Of a DNA stretch of 64,000 bases, positions 32,037 to 43,379 are shown piece by piece; the first letter of the stretch is position 1, and each line of letters begins with the position of its first letter. Source of the DNA: Trichuris trichiura (lineage: Eukaryota > Nematoda > Enoplea > Trichinellida > Trichuridae); NCBI GenBank assembly GCA_037903355.1, contig JBAJFE010000033.1:372001-436000 (forward strand). Direction: 5' to 3'. Position numbers and translations under genes: made by a program. The notes beneath the pieces are model-generated. The model worked only from the letters and a program-made list of their open reading frames with translations. It was not told the DNA's origin and did no database searches.

Positions 32037-33471
32037 GATCTTGAATACATAGTTCTTTCTGGAAGTGCAGGCGGCAATATCAATGGGTAGTACGCGACGA
32101 TACTGCGTAATGAAGTGTGATTAGCGGAAAAACGGGAGGGACGTCTTACTGCGGATAACTGAACAAATGCTGGGCATTTGGCACGGGGAGCACAAAGGAG
32201 CATCAGCGGCACATGCAAGAGGTGCGCTTATTGACCCGCAGAATACCTGCTGAGGAATTCCGTTACTGACTCTTGTAAAAGAGTGAAGGTGAGGGAATGA
32301 AACATTTGCGCATGGATTGCTAGCACGGGGAGCTCAATGGAGCAGCAGTGGTGCATGATAGGGCTTCAGTTCGTGATTCATAGAAAACATCAGAGATCAA
32401 TGGACCGATTCGCGTCACGTCTTGGTAAACGGCATAAAGCTCATTCTGCGTTGTTTCCGCGAAAGACACCGTGGGCGCACCGCCTGCACCGGCCTCCCTG
32501 CCGCAGTGAACGGTATGCACTTTCTTTACTGTTATTTTGTCTATGCGTGTTACTATTATCGGATTGAATCTGACCTGAGTGACCGCACCGCCTGCGACAG
32601 TCTCCTTTCCCCAGTAAATAGTATGTACGCTTGTTTTACATTTAATTTCACTTTACGGTTCCTCGGACGTTGTCTCTCAACTGTAGGCGAATGGTGCTGG
32701 TAAGATACGAAAAAGTACAGGTTTATTAACACTGAACACTGAGGTAATGACTGGATACAAGAGCGAGATTGAACGGTCGTACGACCAGGGAGAGACCGAC
32801 GGAGAGACTCTCTGACATCCCAGTTCCCGTAATCATATGTAGACAAATTTGGGGCCATTCTGGGGTGAACGACTCGTTGGTCGGTAACCTGAAGCGGTGT
32901 CGCGCATCATTGAGGAAGTGACTTCATCCGCTAGAAGCGCACTCGATAGGGCCGCATCCTTTGCACCACAGTGAGGACAACGTCGACGCCACGTAGTGCG
33001 AGGCATCATCCCACTGCGCCCTGAGGGAGGTCCGGTTCACTGGCTAGCATTGCCACATCAACTGCCCCAGCGTCAGCGAAATGCAGGTTCTTTTTTGGCA
33101 AGCTTGCCCATAATTTCTTGTGCCTTCGTTAGACAGCATGACGATCACATTTTTTGCACTCGTTCAAATCTACGCCAAGTCGCACATTTTATGTTTAGGC
33201 TTAGGCTTAGGCTAGGGCAGGACAGGATGGTCTGCAGACCCACAGTACAACGCTGCGGTGGAATGGTTACACGCAGCGTTACCAGCGGCATTTGTTTCAT
33301 TGTTCCATTCGGAACTGTTACTCCGCTTTGTCGTTGCCGCAAGAAATTCTTCCGCGCTAATTTGCTAATCCAATTACGTGAGCCGTTGCACACAATTTCC
33401 CCTATTTTCCACTTGACCTCCTTTGAAGTTGCCGACACTATTTCTGGGTGGAACTATGTTGTCAAGACCTG
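32037..33471. mobile_element. Merlin-type element with nested LTR
   Basis: Ends ggatcttgaatacatagttc and the inverse of ggtcttgacaacatagttcc. Flanks tgcaacag and tgcaatag, near-identical. Internal gtgattagcggaaaaacggg and a short TTAGGC run identify the family. It splits the Tigger-3 acidic tail (EDLVAT before, TTSTELYPQAIF after). Confidence 0.8.
32682..33057 (-). mobile_element. solo LTR (376 bp)
   Basis: Reads TGTAGGCGAATGG to AGCATTGCCACA with exact 5 bp duplication tcaac at 32677-32681 and 33058-33062. In reverse it matches the first part of the LTR at 29502. Inserted in a Merlin. Confidence 0.88.
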
Positions 33472-34020
33472 CAATAGGTGATGAGATGACCACTTCTACC
33501 GAACTCTACCCACAAGCGATCTTCCAATCTATACTAGCTGAAGCGGAAATGAGCATAGAAGAAAGTGGTGCACGAGATGATGCAGAGGAGGAAAGTGACA
33601 ATGAGGCAGAAATCGTACAAAAACTGAAGGAAAAAGACGCCGGGCGCAAGTCAGCGCAGCTGAAGTGTTTTGCTGCTGAAAAGTGCTCGGAGATGCGGAG
33701 CGAGGACAGCTAGCTCGAAGGTCACCCTTACCGCTTATGTTTGCAGTAATAACAAGCACCAGACTAGAATTGACATCTTTTTCAGGAAGCATCCTAGCCC
33801 CTAAAAACGTATGCTTGATTTTACAATGACGTTATTTTTATGCACCTCTCCATTTAATGGACCTCCAATAGATGCTGTGCAACAGAATAAAACGCGTACG
33901 AACACTAATTTTTTCAGCCGAGCCCATTAAACCCACGACCTCCTTATGTTGACCAGTTTCGTTCAGTCTCTTGGGTGGCCAACTTACGGAGGTTTAACTG
34001 TTTTTGCTATATGAATTAGC

Positions 34021-34737
34021 GGGCAGGTGTTCAAGCTGAGACTTCGTCTAGCAATTCATGAAAAACATCGCAGGACAACTGTCCGAGCTTCGGCGTGCGT
34101 TGGTAGACAGGGTAAACCCTATTCTGGGTTATGCCTGTCCCAGGATCTAGTGACGACTTCCCATCGACAAGTGGAGGCACCGTAAGGAGGCACTGACGCC
34201 TTCTGCCTGATTAGGTACACCCGAGTGAACCCGTCGGATGCGCCTCCAGCGAAGTCGACGCGTCGTCTTCGTCAGGCTGAGCGCCTGCGTTAGCAGTACG
34301 TATGCTTTTTCCCTTTTTGCGTTGCTCATTGCTCGCGTGTTCAGTGATCGCTAAATAACGTTACTTGGCGCTATGCTTCTTGTCGTTTGCGCCATGATCA
34401 AAACTGCAAAACCTAACAGCAGCAACGAACACGCGTCATGTTAAGGTGTAGGCTTAGGCTTAGGCTTAGGCTTAAGCTTGGGCTTAGGCTTAGGCTTAGG
34501 CTTAGGCTAGGGCAGGACAGGATGGCCGGCAGGGTTATAGGACGCACTTGGAAACAGTTACCAGAACGGCCAATTGTTTCCAGCTGTGCAGCGTTCCTTC
34601 GCTGATACGCATCGCTCCCATCTGTACACAGTGAACAATAGGTTAGGTCACCCATTGTTCAGGTGAAGTAGTAATGATCACGTGACCGCCTTTGAAGTAG
34701 CCGCCTCAACTTCCGGTGGGGAGACAACATGCAAGAC
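34021..34737. mobile_element. Merlin-type fragment with TTAGGC array
   Basis: Near-identical to 24965-25720, including the cttctgcctgattaggtaca block, the TTAGGC run (34447-34508) and the right end ccggtggggagacaacatgc. The left terminus is missing where it meets the Tigger-3 end. Confidence 0.85.
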
Positions 34738-34990
34738 TCGAATGCGTTTTTTCGTAGGTGCTAGGTTAATGCCGTAGAACAGTGCTTTGTCGAACTTCTT
34801 CCTTAATGCGTGCGGATACAGGGCGGCGAGATGGTGCACTTCTCTTCGCAAGTGCAGTATAAGCTGTGGAACAGTGCCTTTTCGCACGTGTTAATAAATG
34901 TGAACGGTAGGTGGGCAAAGAAACTAAGTGACCGTGAACTTTCCTAAGCCAGTATCCCCGCAGTTATTGTCGTGCAGACCATTTCGATTG
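34738..34990. other. unassigned segment between Merlin copies
   Basis: The minus strand reads ALRKKFDKALFYGINLAP in an open frame, but I cannot place it in a family with confidence. Confidence 0.3.
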
Positions 34991-37130
34991 CTATGAATGT
35001 TCAGTAGCTGTACAGCGCCGTTAAGGATAAGAACAGCGAAGCAACTCTTCTGCGCGAAAAGGCTTGCTCCATCAGGAAAGACTGTGCCCGTCTTGCAGTG
35101 ACCTGATGGAACTGCGAGCGTCGGAAAGCTGTGATGCTATCACAAGTGGTCTTGCAAGGAGGATGTTTGTATACGAGCAAGGACGTGCTTCGGAAGTAAA
35201 TGCAGCCTTAATCGCGTCTACGAGGTCAAAATAAGTTGCTCGCAGGGCGGTGAGGTAGATTGAATTTACAGAACGTCATCGAGCTGATGTTTTTCTGTTG
35301 TCGCGGCCACAATTCGATACAGGTGTGCAGTGACGAGCAGGGTACTGATGCACTCGGTTTGTTTTGTAGTGTGAGATTTTGTCTGGAATCTCCCACTGGA
35401 CATGAAGGCGCCAACTTCAAAAGAGGTCAAGTGGGAATTAAGAAGCATTGTGCACAACAGCTCGCGAAGTCAGAATGCCGCATTAGCGCTGAGAAATTTC
35501 TGGCGGCAACGTCAAAGCGGAGTAACAGTTACTAAGGGAACAATGGAACATATGTCGCTGGTAACGCTGTCTTTCACCATTCCAACCAGGCGCAGTACTA
35601 TGGGTTTGCCAGCCATCCTGTCTTGCCCCAGCCTAAGCCTACGCCTAAACGTTAGGTGTATGTTCTGGCTTAGGCTTGGACAGGGACAAAAAAGGGTGAT
35701 CAGCTTGCTCTCCAAAGAAGATACAACAAATTAAGGGTGAGCTTTCTAGAAAGGAACTTGCATTTCACCGATGCTGAGGTGGCTGAGAGACAACGTCTCA
35801 GCAACGCGCACAGTGAAAGTAAACGTAAAACAAGCGTACATACTGTTCACTGGGGAAAGGCGACTGTCAAAAGCGGTGCGGTCACTCAGGGCGGGTTCAC
35901 TCACGGTAATCTGATGATAGTAACGCGCATAGACAAAATAGCAGTAAAGAAAGTGCATACCGTTCACTGCGGCAGGGAGACAGGCGCAGGTCCACGGTGT
36001 CTTTCGCGGAAACATAATGCAAAATGAGCTTTAGCCCGTTTACAAGACGTGACGCGGATCAGATCGTTGACCTACGATGTTTTCGACGAATTAATAACCG
36101 AACGCTGAGCATGCATCACTGCTGCTCGATTTTCGTCCCCATGCTAGCAATCTATGCACAGCTGTTCTATTCCATCATTTTAACTCCTTTGCAGAGGTCA
36201 GTAACGGAATTCTTTAGCAGATATTCCGCGAGTGAATAACTGCACCTCTTGCATGTGCCACTGATGTTCCATTGTGCTGCGCGTGCTAACTGCTCGACAT
36301 GTGTTCAGTAACCCGCAGTAAAACGTTCCTCCCGTTGTTCATAACGCACAGTGAGGTGTACGGCGCTTACAAAGGCGCACCGCAGATCGGACCGTTGACC
36401 TTCACCTCATGCACGTGCCACTGATGCTGCACTGTGCTCCCCGTTCCACTTGCTAGGCATGTGTTCAGTTACCCGCAGTAAAACAGCCCTCCGGTTGTTC
36501 CGCTAATCCTCAGTATCGTCGTGCATTCCGCTTTGCTATTTCCGCCTCCACTTCCAGGGGGAGATTCCAAACAAGATCAGTAGTGTGTACAGTTCGTTGC
36601 AGACATTAATAAAAGCGTGACGGGCCGTTGGAACAGGTACATCAGGTTTGCAGAACTGCCTGTACAACTCGGCGTGCCATTACAAACTGTGGAGCCTGAC
36701 AAAACGGTTTTCTGCAGATCGGAAAACAGCAAGGGCAGACATTATGCCCTTTACCAGTGGGTTTTTTGGGGACACATGCCAGGAAACTGGCCAATCCTTC
36801 GTTGTACCTGAAGAAAACTGGTCGTCACGAACGCTGTTGCTCATTGTGAAGCTCCATGTCAGGCCTGGGACAACAGTGAGTGGCGCAGGTACTGATTCCT
36901 CACCCTTGAGGGATAAATTCATATGCGTGTGAACGCCTCCCCAAGCTTCAAGAAGCTCGCAAGTGGAGCTCACGCGCAGTACATTGAGTCACTGTGGTCC
37001 CAAGCTAAACGTAGAAACAAGCTCATGTGCAGCGGCCGTCGGTCCTCGCTGCCACTCCATCTCTGCGAATACATGTACAGGAAGAAGTTGACATGTGGCG
37101 ATGACCAAAGCTTCTCTAGGACATAACAAA
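34990..37130 (+). pseudogene. Merlin (IS1016/ISXO2-like) transposase, interrupted
   Basis: N-terminal zinc-ribbon region at about 35030-35200 (LCPSCSDLMEL in one frame, HKWSCKEDVCIR in another). Then a nested Merlin (35374-36579), then the catalytic part: DKTVFCRS (first acidic site), YQWVF, GDTCQETGQSFVVPEE, and the C-terminus AHAQYIESLW...LCEYMYRKKLTCGDD (36960-37110) with the final Glu of the DDE/DDE-like triad. Frames change several times. The family descends from bacterial IS1016 and makes 8-9 bp duplications. Confidence 0.8.
35374..36579. mobile_element. Merlin-type element nested in a Merlin gene
   Basis: Ends agattttgtctggaatctcc and the inverse of tgatcttgtttggaatctcc; exact duplication gtagtgtg at 35366-35373 and 36580-36587. 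Carries an inverse TTAGGC run at about 35631. Non-autonomous. Confidence 0.87.
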
Positions 37131-37643
37131 GCTACATCCAGCACAGTGATCAGTACGTACTCGCTGTTCATGCAATGAATAAGTAACAATGTGCATTTGT
37201 TCCTTGATCTGCACAACAACTCACAAGCATACGCACATAGCCGTTTTGTATGGTTAGGTTTAAAACTTTGGCTTAAGCTCACGTTTCTGGCAGTAGTGCT
37301 GGCACCACGAAGGTACGAATAACTGTTTCTCTATAGTTAGGTTTAAAAAGTTCGATTAGGTTGACGGTGCTCCACGTATACGTTCGACAGTGGCACTTGG
37401 AAAAATGGCCCAGGCCTACCGCCGCCTGTGAGTCCTCCGTTGCTTCAAAGGCTTGCCGCTGCTAATTCCTCCATTGTTAATTAAGGGGAATGCAGCCACT
37501 TGTCCTATAATGTCTTAGTTACCGGAACAATGGGCATTTCTGGTGGGGACTAGAGAAAAAGGACCTAAGCTTTTTATTTCCTTGGCTTTCAGGCCGCACG
37601 TGATCTTTCCTCAGCAGTACCTGGGCACAGAAATGAAAAGCTC
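37131..37643. other. remainder of Merlin copy and spacer
   Basis: Sequence downstream of the Merlin transposase relic; a diverged tttctggtggggactag near 37530 may be its terminus, but no duplication was found. Confidence 0.3.
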
Positions 37644-39569
37644 AGATCTTTACGCCGTCATGACTGCCGGAAGTAAGTACGGCAACATCAAAGAAAAAAC
37701 CGCAACGCCAGTACCTAGTGAAGTGGGATTAAGAGTACAATGGAACAATGGGGATGATTAGGCGGCAGCCGCACAATAAAAGGGATTATCGGGTTAGCTG
37801 AAGAAGGAGCAACTGAACAGTGCCATCTGCAATTCTTCCTTGCACTGCTACTGACTACTGTAGGTCGCACAGAGTAACGCGCATAAAGTAAACGCAAGCA
37901 TAAAACATAGCATTCACTGCGGCTGTTCGCGAAAAGAGCGGTGCGTTGCTTGGGAGAGCGCTGGTTCGAACGAACGTAAGTGACTGCCCGTTTAATCTTA
38001 ACACCAAGCACTCCGGAGAGGAATTAAGGCAATAATAATTAAACGCGGCAGTGATGGACCATATAAATAACACGTATCCCTTGCGGGCATTGGCGAATTG
38101 TCAACAGATCAGCGCCGCGCTTCCGGTTTTTTGACAGCTGTCACGTAAACTGTTACAGCGGCAATGGGACAGGCAGGCGATGCGTCCAATCAGAATGGTG
38201 CAACCTGAGGACGTCGCTGAGGATGGCATGGAAAGCGTTGTCAGAGGCTCCCAATCGCTTCCTTCATATGAACTCGCAAAAGTTCAATGGAAGCGCACTC
38301 TGACGCGTTTCACGCCGCAACTTGCTTACCGCTTGGTCTGGGCCCATAGCGACTTAACAGACTGCATATGCGCTCGCGTGGCTCAGTCTACAAAGCTCAC
38401 CGAGTGATTTACTTGCAAGCGTATACGCCTCGCGGCTGAGACATCGGTACGCACGCCACCCGTCCGTAACCACCGTTGTGCCAAGCCTGACATACCTCTA
38501 CATGATGGGCAGCAGGGTCTCAGACGACTGGTCCTCGACGGGTACAACAAAGGCGTCATCAGTTTCCCGGCATGTTCCTACAAAGACCCGCTGCTGTGGG
38601 TACTTCTTGCCTCTTGTAACTGCTCTGGCAGAACAGCGACTCGTCCAGCCCCACCGTCCTTGACGGCCCTACCAGTTGCACCGGCCCTTCAGCTAATGCT
38701 TCGGCTACAACTTGCCGCAGGTGCCTGTTCCAGCGGACTGTGACGCTCTTATTCGATCCTGAAAAATGGAGAATGTCTACAGCAACAGTACAAGGCACGC
38801 GGACCATTACTGAGCTCATCTTTACAAAATTTCGTCGAGCTGTTCCCTCGACTTGAAAAAACATAATTATCACAGCCATTTGAGACTTCACCTTGTGCCA
38901 GGGACCTGCAAAGGACACACTGCACTTTCGCGATCAAAACGGCCACTGTACTTAATGCGCTTACCTTCAAACCACGTCTCCATGCGTATGAACAATTCTC
39001 TGTGGCAGGAACGCTTGAAGCAGCACCAGGCCATGCCGCCACGCCCCAGACGCATTGCCTCTCCGCAAAAGGGGCACAGCCTTTCACTGTGCAGCAGTTC
39101 TTTATCGCGTAGGAATTTTACCGCCGCTTCTTCGTCTTTCACTGTCTCGTAAAGCCACTGGATGTTCTCTGACGCAGGTATTACGCAGAATGAGCTGCAC
39201 GTCGCTTGCCAAGACGCAATACGAATCAGACCATTGACCTCGAATGCTTTCCGCGGGTCACTAACTGCACCCTTGCAGGCACCAATGCAGTTCCATCGCG
39301 CTCCCCGTGCCAGCAATTCAAGCGCAGGTGTTTCACTCCTCACCTTCACTCCTTTGCAGGAGTCACTAATCGTATCAGTGACACCTGCAACCGCAATTTC
39401 CTTGCAGTTCTACGCAATTCCTCAGTAAGTGTTCGGTCAGTCGCAGTAACACGTTCCTCCTGTTGTTCCGTTAATCCTAATTTACTACGTACCGGCGTTG
39501 CGGTTTTCCACTGCAATTCCTTTGATGTTGTCGCATGTACTTCCGGCCAGGCTGACTGCGTAAAGACCC
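37644..39569 (-). mobile_element. Merlin element with transposase relic (1.9 kb)
   Basis: Inverted ends agatctttacgccgtcatga and gggtctttacgcagtcagcc, each followed by ccggaagta...ggcaacatcaaag-type subterminal sequence. No matching target duplication, so one flank has changed. It is the most complete Merlin in the window. Confidence 0.83.
38160..39200 (-). pseudogene. Merlin transposase, nearly full length
   Basis: From the right: VKDEEAAVKFLRDKELLHSE, LCPFCGEAMRLGRGG and WCCFKRSCHRELFIR, a zinc-ribbon plus CxxxxC unit; METWFEGK; VRWNRHLRQV; VGLDESLFCQS with the first catalytic Asp-Glu; after frameshifts VFVGTCRETDDAFVVPVEDQ, VVTDGWRAY (second Asp) and a C-terminal LNFCEFI. Order and spacing match eukaryotic Merlin transposases. 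At least three frameshifts or stops. Confidence 0.85.
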
Positions 39570-39639
39570 TTTTTTGTACATGGATGATCCGTATTTCTTT
39601 TTGATTTCTCCACTGTTTCCTGTTTTTTATAGTTTTGTC

Positions 39640-40010
39640 TATGAAAACCAGAACAAGCGCCCTTCCAAGGAATGGGTGAGCAAACCAGAAAATTCACAGA
39701 AAAAGCAATTCTTACGTAGCTTTCGGGACGCTCTAGTCCTGTCGTCAGCGTGAGATAACGAGGTATTTACTCCATTAAGCATAAATATGGGCCAGTTGAG
39801 TGGACAATGGGTGAGATTACCTCGCCGTGGTACAACAAAAGTATTTACCAACGGGTGCACTCCACACCTCACCAACCTTTGTACCCTTGTCGCGACTGAT
39901 ACTTGCAGTACTGTGAATGAAGAAGGCCTCTGATTCGGCGGTGATGAAGTTGCACTCTCGCCTTATAATCGTGGCCGCTCGCTTTCCTTATCCTGAAATC
40001 AGCTTAATAC
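39640..40010 (-). mobile_element. PLE 3' fragment with hammerhead motif
   Basis: The minus strand reads SEAFFIHSTASISRDKG, the end of a PLE GIY-YIG domain, followed downstream by the ribozyme-bearing end. Confidence 0.65.
39721..39748 (-). ncRNA. hammerhead ribozyme core motif
   Basis: On the minus strand: CTGACGA, then a stem of aGGAC...GTCC, then GAAA. It follows a PLE coding end, the expected position in a PLE pseudo-LTR. Confidence 0.55.
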
Positions 40011-40402
40011 AGTAAATGTGCAGTTCAACTTCGTCCTAGCATAAGCCCAAATCCAAATGCGTACCAATGACTGTATTGAACCATTGTGTAGCCAACGGAA
40101 AGTTATGGAGAAACTACCACTACGAAACCGCCACCTTCCCAGTCCGGTTCAGCATCAGCATTGATTACCCGTCTTGACCTACAATGAAGCTGCTAGAACG
40201 AAGTAGCATCGTAAGTTGGGGGCCCCTATAATTCTCACCGAAAAGCGTTTTAGCGGTATGCAAAAGGTCGTTCGTCGCGGGTCATCCACAGAATGAGCTG
40301 GCGCACTGCTGGGACGACTGCAACTGATTTCAGAGGTGTCTGTCGCAGGTGAAGGCAACGTCACGCTAGCCTGCGAGGCAGATTTCAGGCGCACGATTTG
40401 CG
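40011..40402. other. unassigned segment left of Tigger D
   Basis: No terminal repeat or known family. A + strand frame reads VSVAGEGNVTLACEAD near 40350, reminiscent of an Ig-type strand, but it is too short and frame-broken to call. Confidence 0.3.
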
Positions 40403-40404
40403 TA

Positions 40405-41761
40405 CAGTCGACCCTCGTTATCCGCGGGGTTCTGTACAACGCGGTTCGTCCGGCGTGAAATAGTGCCGTCATCGTTTGCACGGCGGTACACGAGATAAAG
40501 CCTAGAACAGTCAGTCGGTGCTGGTTTTTGGGGAGACGCAGTCAGTGAATGCGAGGAGTTAGATGCCATCGATGAGGAGCTCATGGACATAGTGAATATT
40601 GCCAAGGATTGGAAGGTGAGAGTTTCTCTGACATAATAGAAGATTATATCAGGGAGCACAAAGAGGGCTGTGGAAAACGGCTCACCTACGAGGAACTCGA
40701 CGAAGTGATGCAATCACCTACGGGCAGTGACGACGACGTTATGGAAGATGCAGAAGCTCAAACACCTCAGATTGGACGCTGCCAAAGCTTCCCAGCATTT
40801 TCCGGCAAGCGCAGGTCTTAAAGGATATGATTTCTGACTATGATCCATCCGTGGAAAATGGCATCATGGTTCTACGGGGAATGACGGCTTCGTTGAAGCC
40901 GCTGCAAGATTTATTCGATGAAGCGAAGAAAAGGGAGAGACAGTTTCCTGTAACAATGTTTTTAGATAAAGCTCCGGCAGCTGCGGAGCCTAACATTCTA
41001 AGGCGAGAAGTTTTGCTACCAACAAGTTCAAGAAACCGTAGGAGTGGCCGGTCTCCACGGATCTGCGCCCACTCACAGAAAGTGGGTAAATTGATTCATG
41101 ATGCCCCAAACATTTCTGCCGTAGACGTTTTGCTCTATTTGGATGTGTTCTGTATAATGTTCACTACTTCTGCTTAAGTGCTCCTACCAACGAATGGATG
41201 AGCAAATTGTTAGAGAAAATACAGAACGCTTTTGATACCGTACGTTACGGAACTGCTCTTGTTCCGTAACGTACGGTATCAAAAGGAGTTCCGAAACGTA
41301 CGGTATCAAAAGTGTTAAGTACGACGGAACAAGAGCAGTTCCGAAACGTACGGTATCAAAAGTGTTAAGTGCTCCTATGTATTTTACATTTCCCCTGCTC
41401 TGTACCCATTCCGCGCACCAGTAGATCGCTTAGTTCATTAAAGCAAGGCGATTCGCAGGCGTTTAAAGAAAGAGCATCTTACTTTCATCTTTCCTTGTAT
41501 CTAATGGCCTGGACTCTAATCGCTGGTTTCATTAGACAAGCGCAGTCTCATTGATGTCTTTATCTCGTAGCTAGATTCTGTAGTACCAAGCTTCGAAGGA
41601 TCACGACGTATGATAACCGTTCCGAAAGGAATTCAAGAGGGCAAAACAAAATACGCAGCTGAAATACAAACTATTTGGCTTTTTTTATAGGGTAGCCTAT
41701 ACAACGCGGTGAAATATTCAAAATTTTGGGCGAATTAACCGCGGATAACGAGGGCCGACTG
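40405..41761 (+). mobile_element. Tigger-1 lineage element, copy D, internally deleted
   Basis: Ends cagtcgaccctcgttatccg and the inverse of cagtcggccctcgttatccg, TA at 40403-40404 and 41762-41763. The DNA-binding and DDE regions are gone; the transposase tail (40491-41080) remains ([38 protein letters not shown]). A PLE module interrupts its 3' part. Confidence 0.88.
41187..41364. mobile_element. PLE terminal module inserted in Tigger D
   Basis: Contains the atggatgagcaaattgttag motif and three alternating orientations of accgtacgttacggaac-type sequence. The 13 bp ttaagtgctccta is present on both sides (41174-41186, 41365-41377), while the other Tigger copies read ttaagtgggcctg once. This is direct evidence of insertion with a 13 bp duplication. 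Confidence 0.85.
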
Positions 41762-41815
41762 TACTTGATTAGCTCGTGAAGCACCTAATTATTATTCAAT
41801 TAAATTATTAAATTA

Positions 41816-42040
41816 TTCTAGCTGCCAGGAGGAATTTTTATCTGTTAATTGTCTGTATTCTGCATTACAAACACAGCTTAACCAGCGTCCAAACAGGGCT
41901 TTCACTTGCTTCTCTCTCAGTATCGGTTTAAACCGCCAAGCGCCCTTTCCCCACCAGCTCTGCAGCGTCCCCTTGGTTTTGACTTCCTTCTGAAACCTTC
42001 CAAAGCCCACAGGGGCACTAGCCTCCCTTGAAAATCACTG
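41816..42040. mobile_element. hAT-like MITE fragment
   Basis: Copy of 9015-9300, ending cttgaaaatcactg. The left end is not delimited. Confidence 0.5.
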
Positions 42041-42654
42041 TTACCGATATATTTTGTCGATTCATTTCCATTACTCTTTAAGGATGGCAGAATACGTGAA
42101 ACATCACGAAGCTATTGAAGAGGAAAATAAATCACTTGCTGTGGCATCAACATAGCACTTACGTTTGTTTAACCTTTTCAAATAAGATAAGAGGAGCTCA
42201 CTGCATCTGTAAATGTGCGCTCATTGACCAAACAAAACGTGTGTGGATAGGAATTGGCAACAGGTGAAGTGGAATTTGGTTCTGGCATTCCATAGGAACG
42301 CTTGAAATTCACATTTTTTCCTTGATCATTGGCACGGCTGTTGACGTTATAAATGGATCCCCCAGTAGCGAAGGAACAACAACGGTAATCGCTTTTTTCT
42401 GGCATAGCAATGCTCAATGCAATTTTGTTCAACCCTTTCAGAAGCTAAGCTGGAAGTGTCATTAGAGCTACGCAAATTAGTTTTTTCTCATTTGATCCAA
42501 ACGTTTAGTCCAGTCTTCTAAGACGTAACTCAGAATTAGTTCCCCACTAGTGCGGCACTCATAACGAACTGCCCTAAAATGTATCACCGGCAAATCAATT
42601 TATCAAAATACAATGAACTTTTTTCTTTTTCTTCGTAACGGATTTTTAAATTTG
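42041..42654. other. unassigned AT-rich stretch
   Basis: No coding or repeat signal recognised. Confidence 0.35.
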
Positions 42655-42732
42655 TTCTTCTGAAGTTTTTTCGCGGAATTTTTAACCTGTTGTTTATTTA
42701 ACGTTTATTGGAAAAACATTTTGTTACGAAGC

Positions 42733-42761
42733 TTTCGGGTCTGTACATGACCCATCATCAG
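42733..42761 (-). ncRNA. hammerhead ribozyme core motif
   Basis: CTGATGA, then tGGGTC-atgtaca-GACCc, then GAAA on the minus strand: CUGANGA box, five-pair stem II and GAAA. One of the best matches in the window. Confidence 0.68.
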
Positions 42762-43223
42762 CGTAATTTTGCCGCCCATCAGGTCGGTCTTTATGGTTGC
42801 AAGCCACTGCATCTGACCAACTTTGGCAGAGACCTCCGCCGTCAGATTTCGGTCCCGCCTAGTCAGTCAGACGGTGCAGCGAGCGTCCAACCGACCTTCC
42901 GCGACGGCGGCGCATTAACAAAAGAGGACCAGCGAGCAAACAAACGACGTATACCCGTTTTCTTTAAACAAACGGGTTTTAAACTCTTTTCTTTCCTGCG
43001 GCTTCGCCTTCTTTCTTCTGTACCTCTCGTCGTTCTTTTCCCTTTTGTTAATATGCCGCCGTCACGGAAGGTCGGTTGGACGCTCGCTACACCGTCTGAC
43101 TGACTAGGCGGTACCGAAACCTGGCGGCTCAAGGAAGAGCTGACGGCGGAGTTCTTTGCCAAAGTTGGTCAGATGGAGTGGCTTGCAACCATAAAGACCG
43201 ACCCGACGGGTGGCGCAATTACG

Positions 43224-43252
43224 CTGATGATGGGTCATGTACAGACCAGAAA
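43224..43252 (+). ncRNA. hammerhead ribozyme core motif
   Basis: The mirrored partner of 42733-42761: CTGATGA, GGGTC-atgtaca-GACC, then aGAAA. One base differs at the foot of stem II. Confidence 0.62.
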
Positions 43253-43379
43253 GCTTCGTAAAAAAACGTTTTTGCAATAAACGTTGAATAAACAACGGGT
43301 TAAAAATTCCATGAAAAAACTTCAAAAGAATACACTGAACTTTCATAAGGAATCTTTAGCTCACGGTTTTGAGATGTTT

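Larger units (their letters stand above)
26629..33713 (+). pseudogene. Tigger-3 transposase in four pieces
   Basis: N-terminal helix-turn-helix KVHLIRFLETSSQRSTAEQF with HISKTTVSNIQRRKREYLE (26629-26799); after the LTR, VIREVAKRIAPEFGL and KLRQKISQKI; a frameshifted DECGSFFKAMPD holds the first catalytic Asp. At the expected second-Asp site the sequence reads SRNCPSHP, so the Asp is missing. KFLPPNTS precedes the hAT-M insertions. The third part (31742-32036) reads IRNCFRRAGF, and the acidic tail ends at about 33713 after a Merlin. Dead but easily aligned to the minus-strand copy at 46293-55336. Confidence 0.85.
26052..34000 (+). mobile_element. Tigger-3 lineage element, copy 1, heavily interrupted
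   Basis: Left end cactggaacctttaaggttg after TA (26050-26051); right end the inverse of cagttaaacctccgtaag. Own sequence is found at 26052-26908, 27264-27906, 31742-32036 and 33472-34000. The gaps are an LTR, hAT-M elements and a Merlin, each with its own duplication. Confidence 0.82.
42655..43335. mobile_element. PLE inverted-repeat module with two hammerhead motifs
   Basis: Arms of roughly 280-300 bp (to about 42950, and from about 43035) are inverse copies, including gttgcaagccactgcatctg and tccaaccgaccttccgcgac. The core motif is on the minus strand in the left arm and on the plus strand in the right arm. A related single arm lies at 61141-61375. Confidence 0.85.

Noticed and set aside
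40220..40400. Immunoglobulin-like exon (GEGNVTLACEAD)
   Set aside because: Too short, with a stop close upstream and no splice-bounded frame.
41187..41364. Short repeated blocks as a CRISPR array
   Set aside because: The units are inverted copies of a PLE module in eukaryotic DNA, without regular unique spacers.
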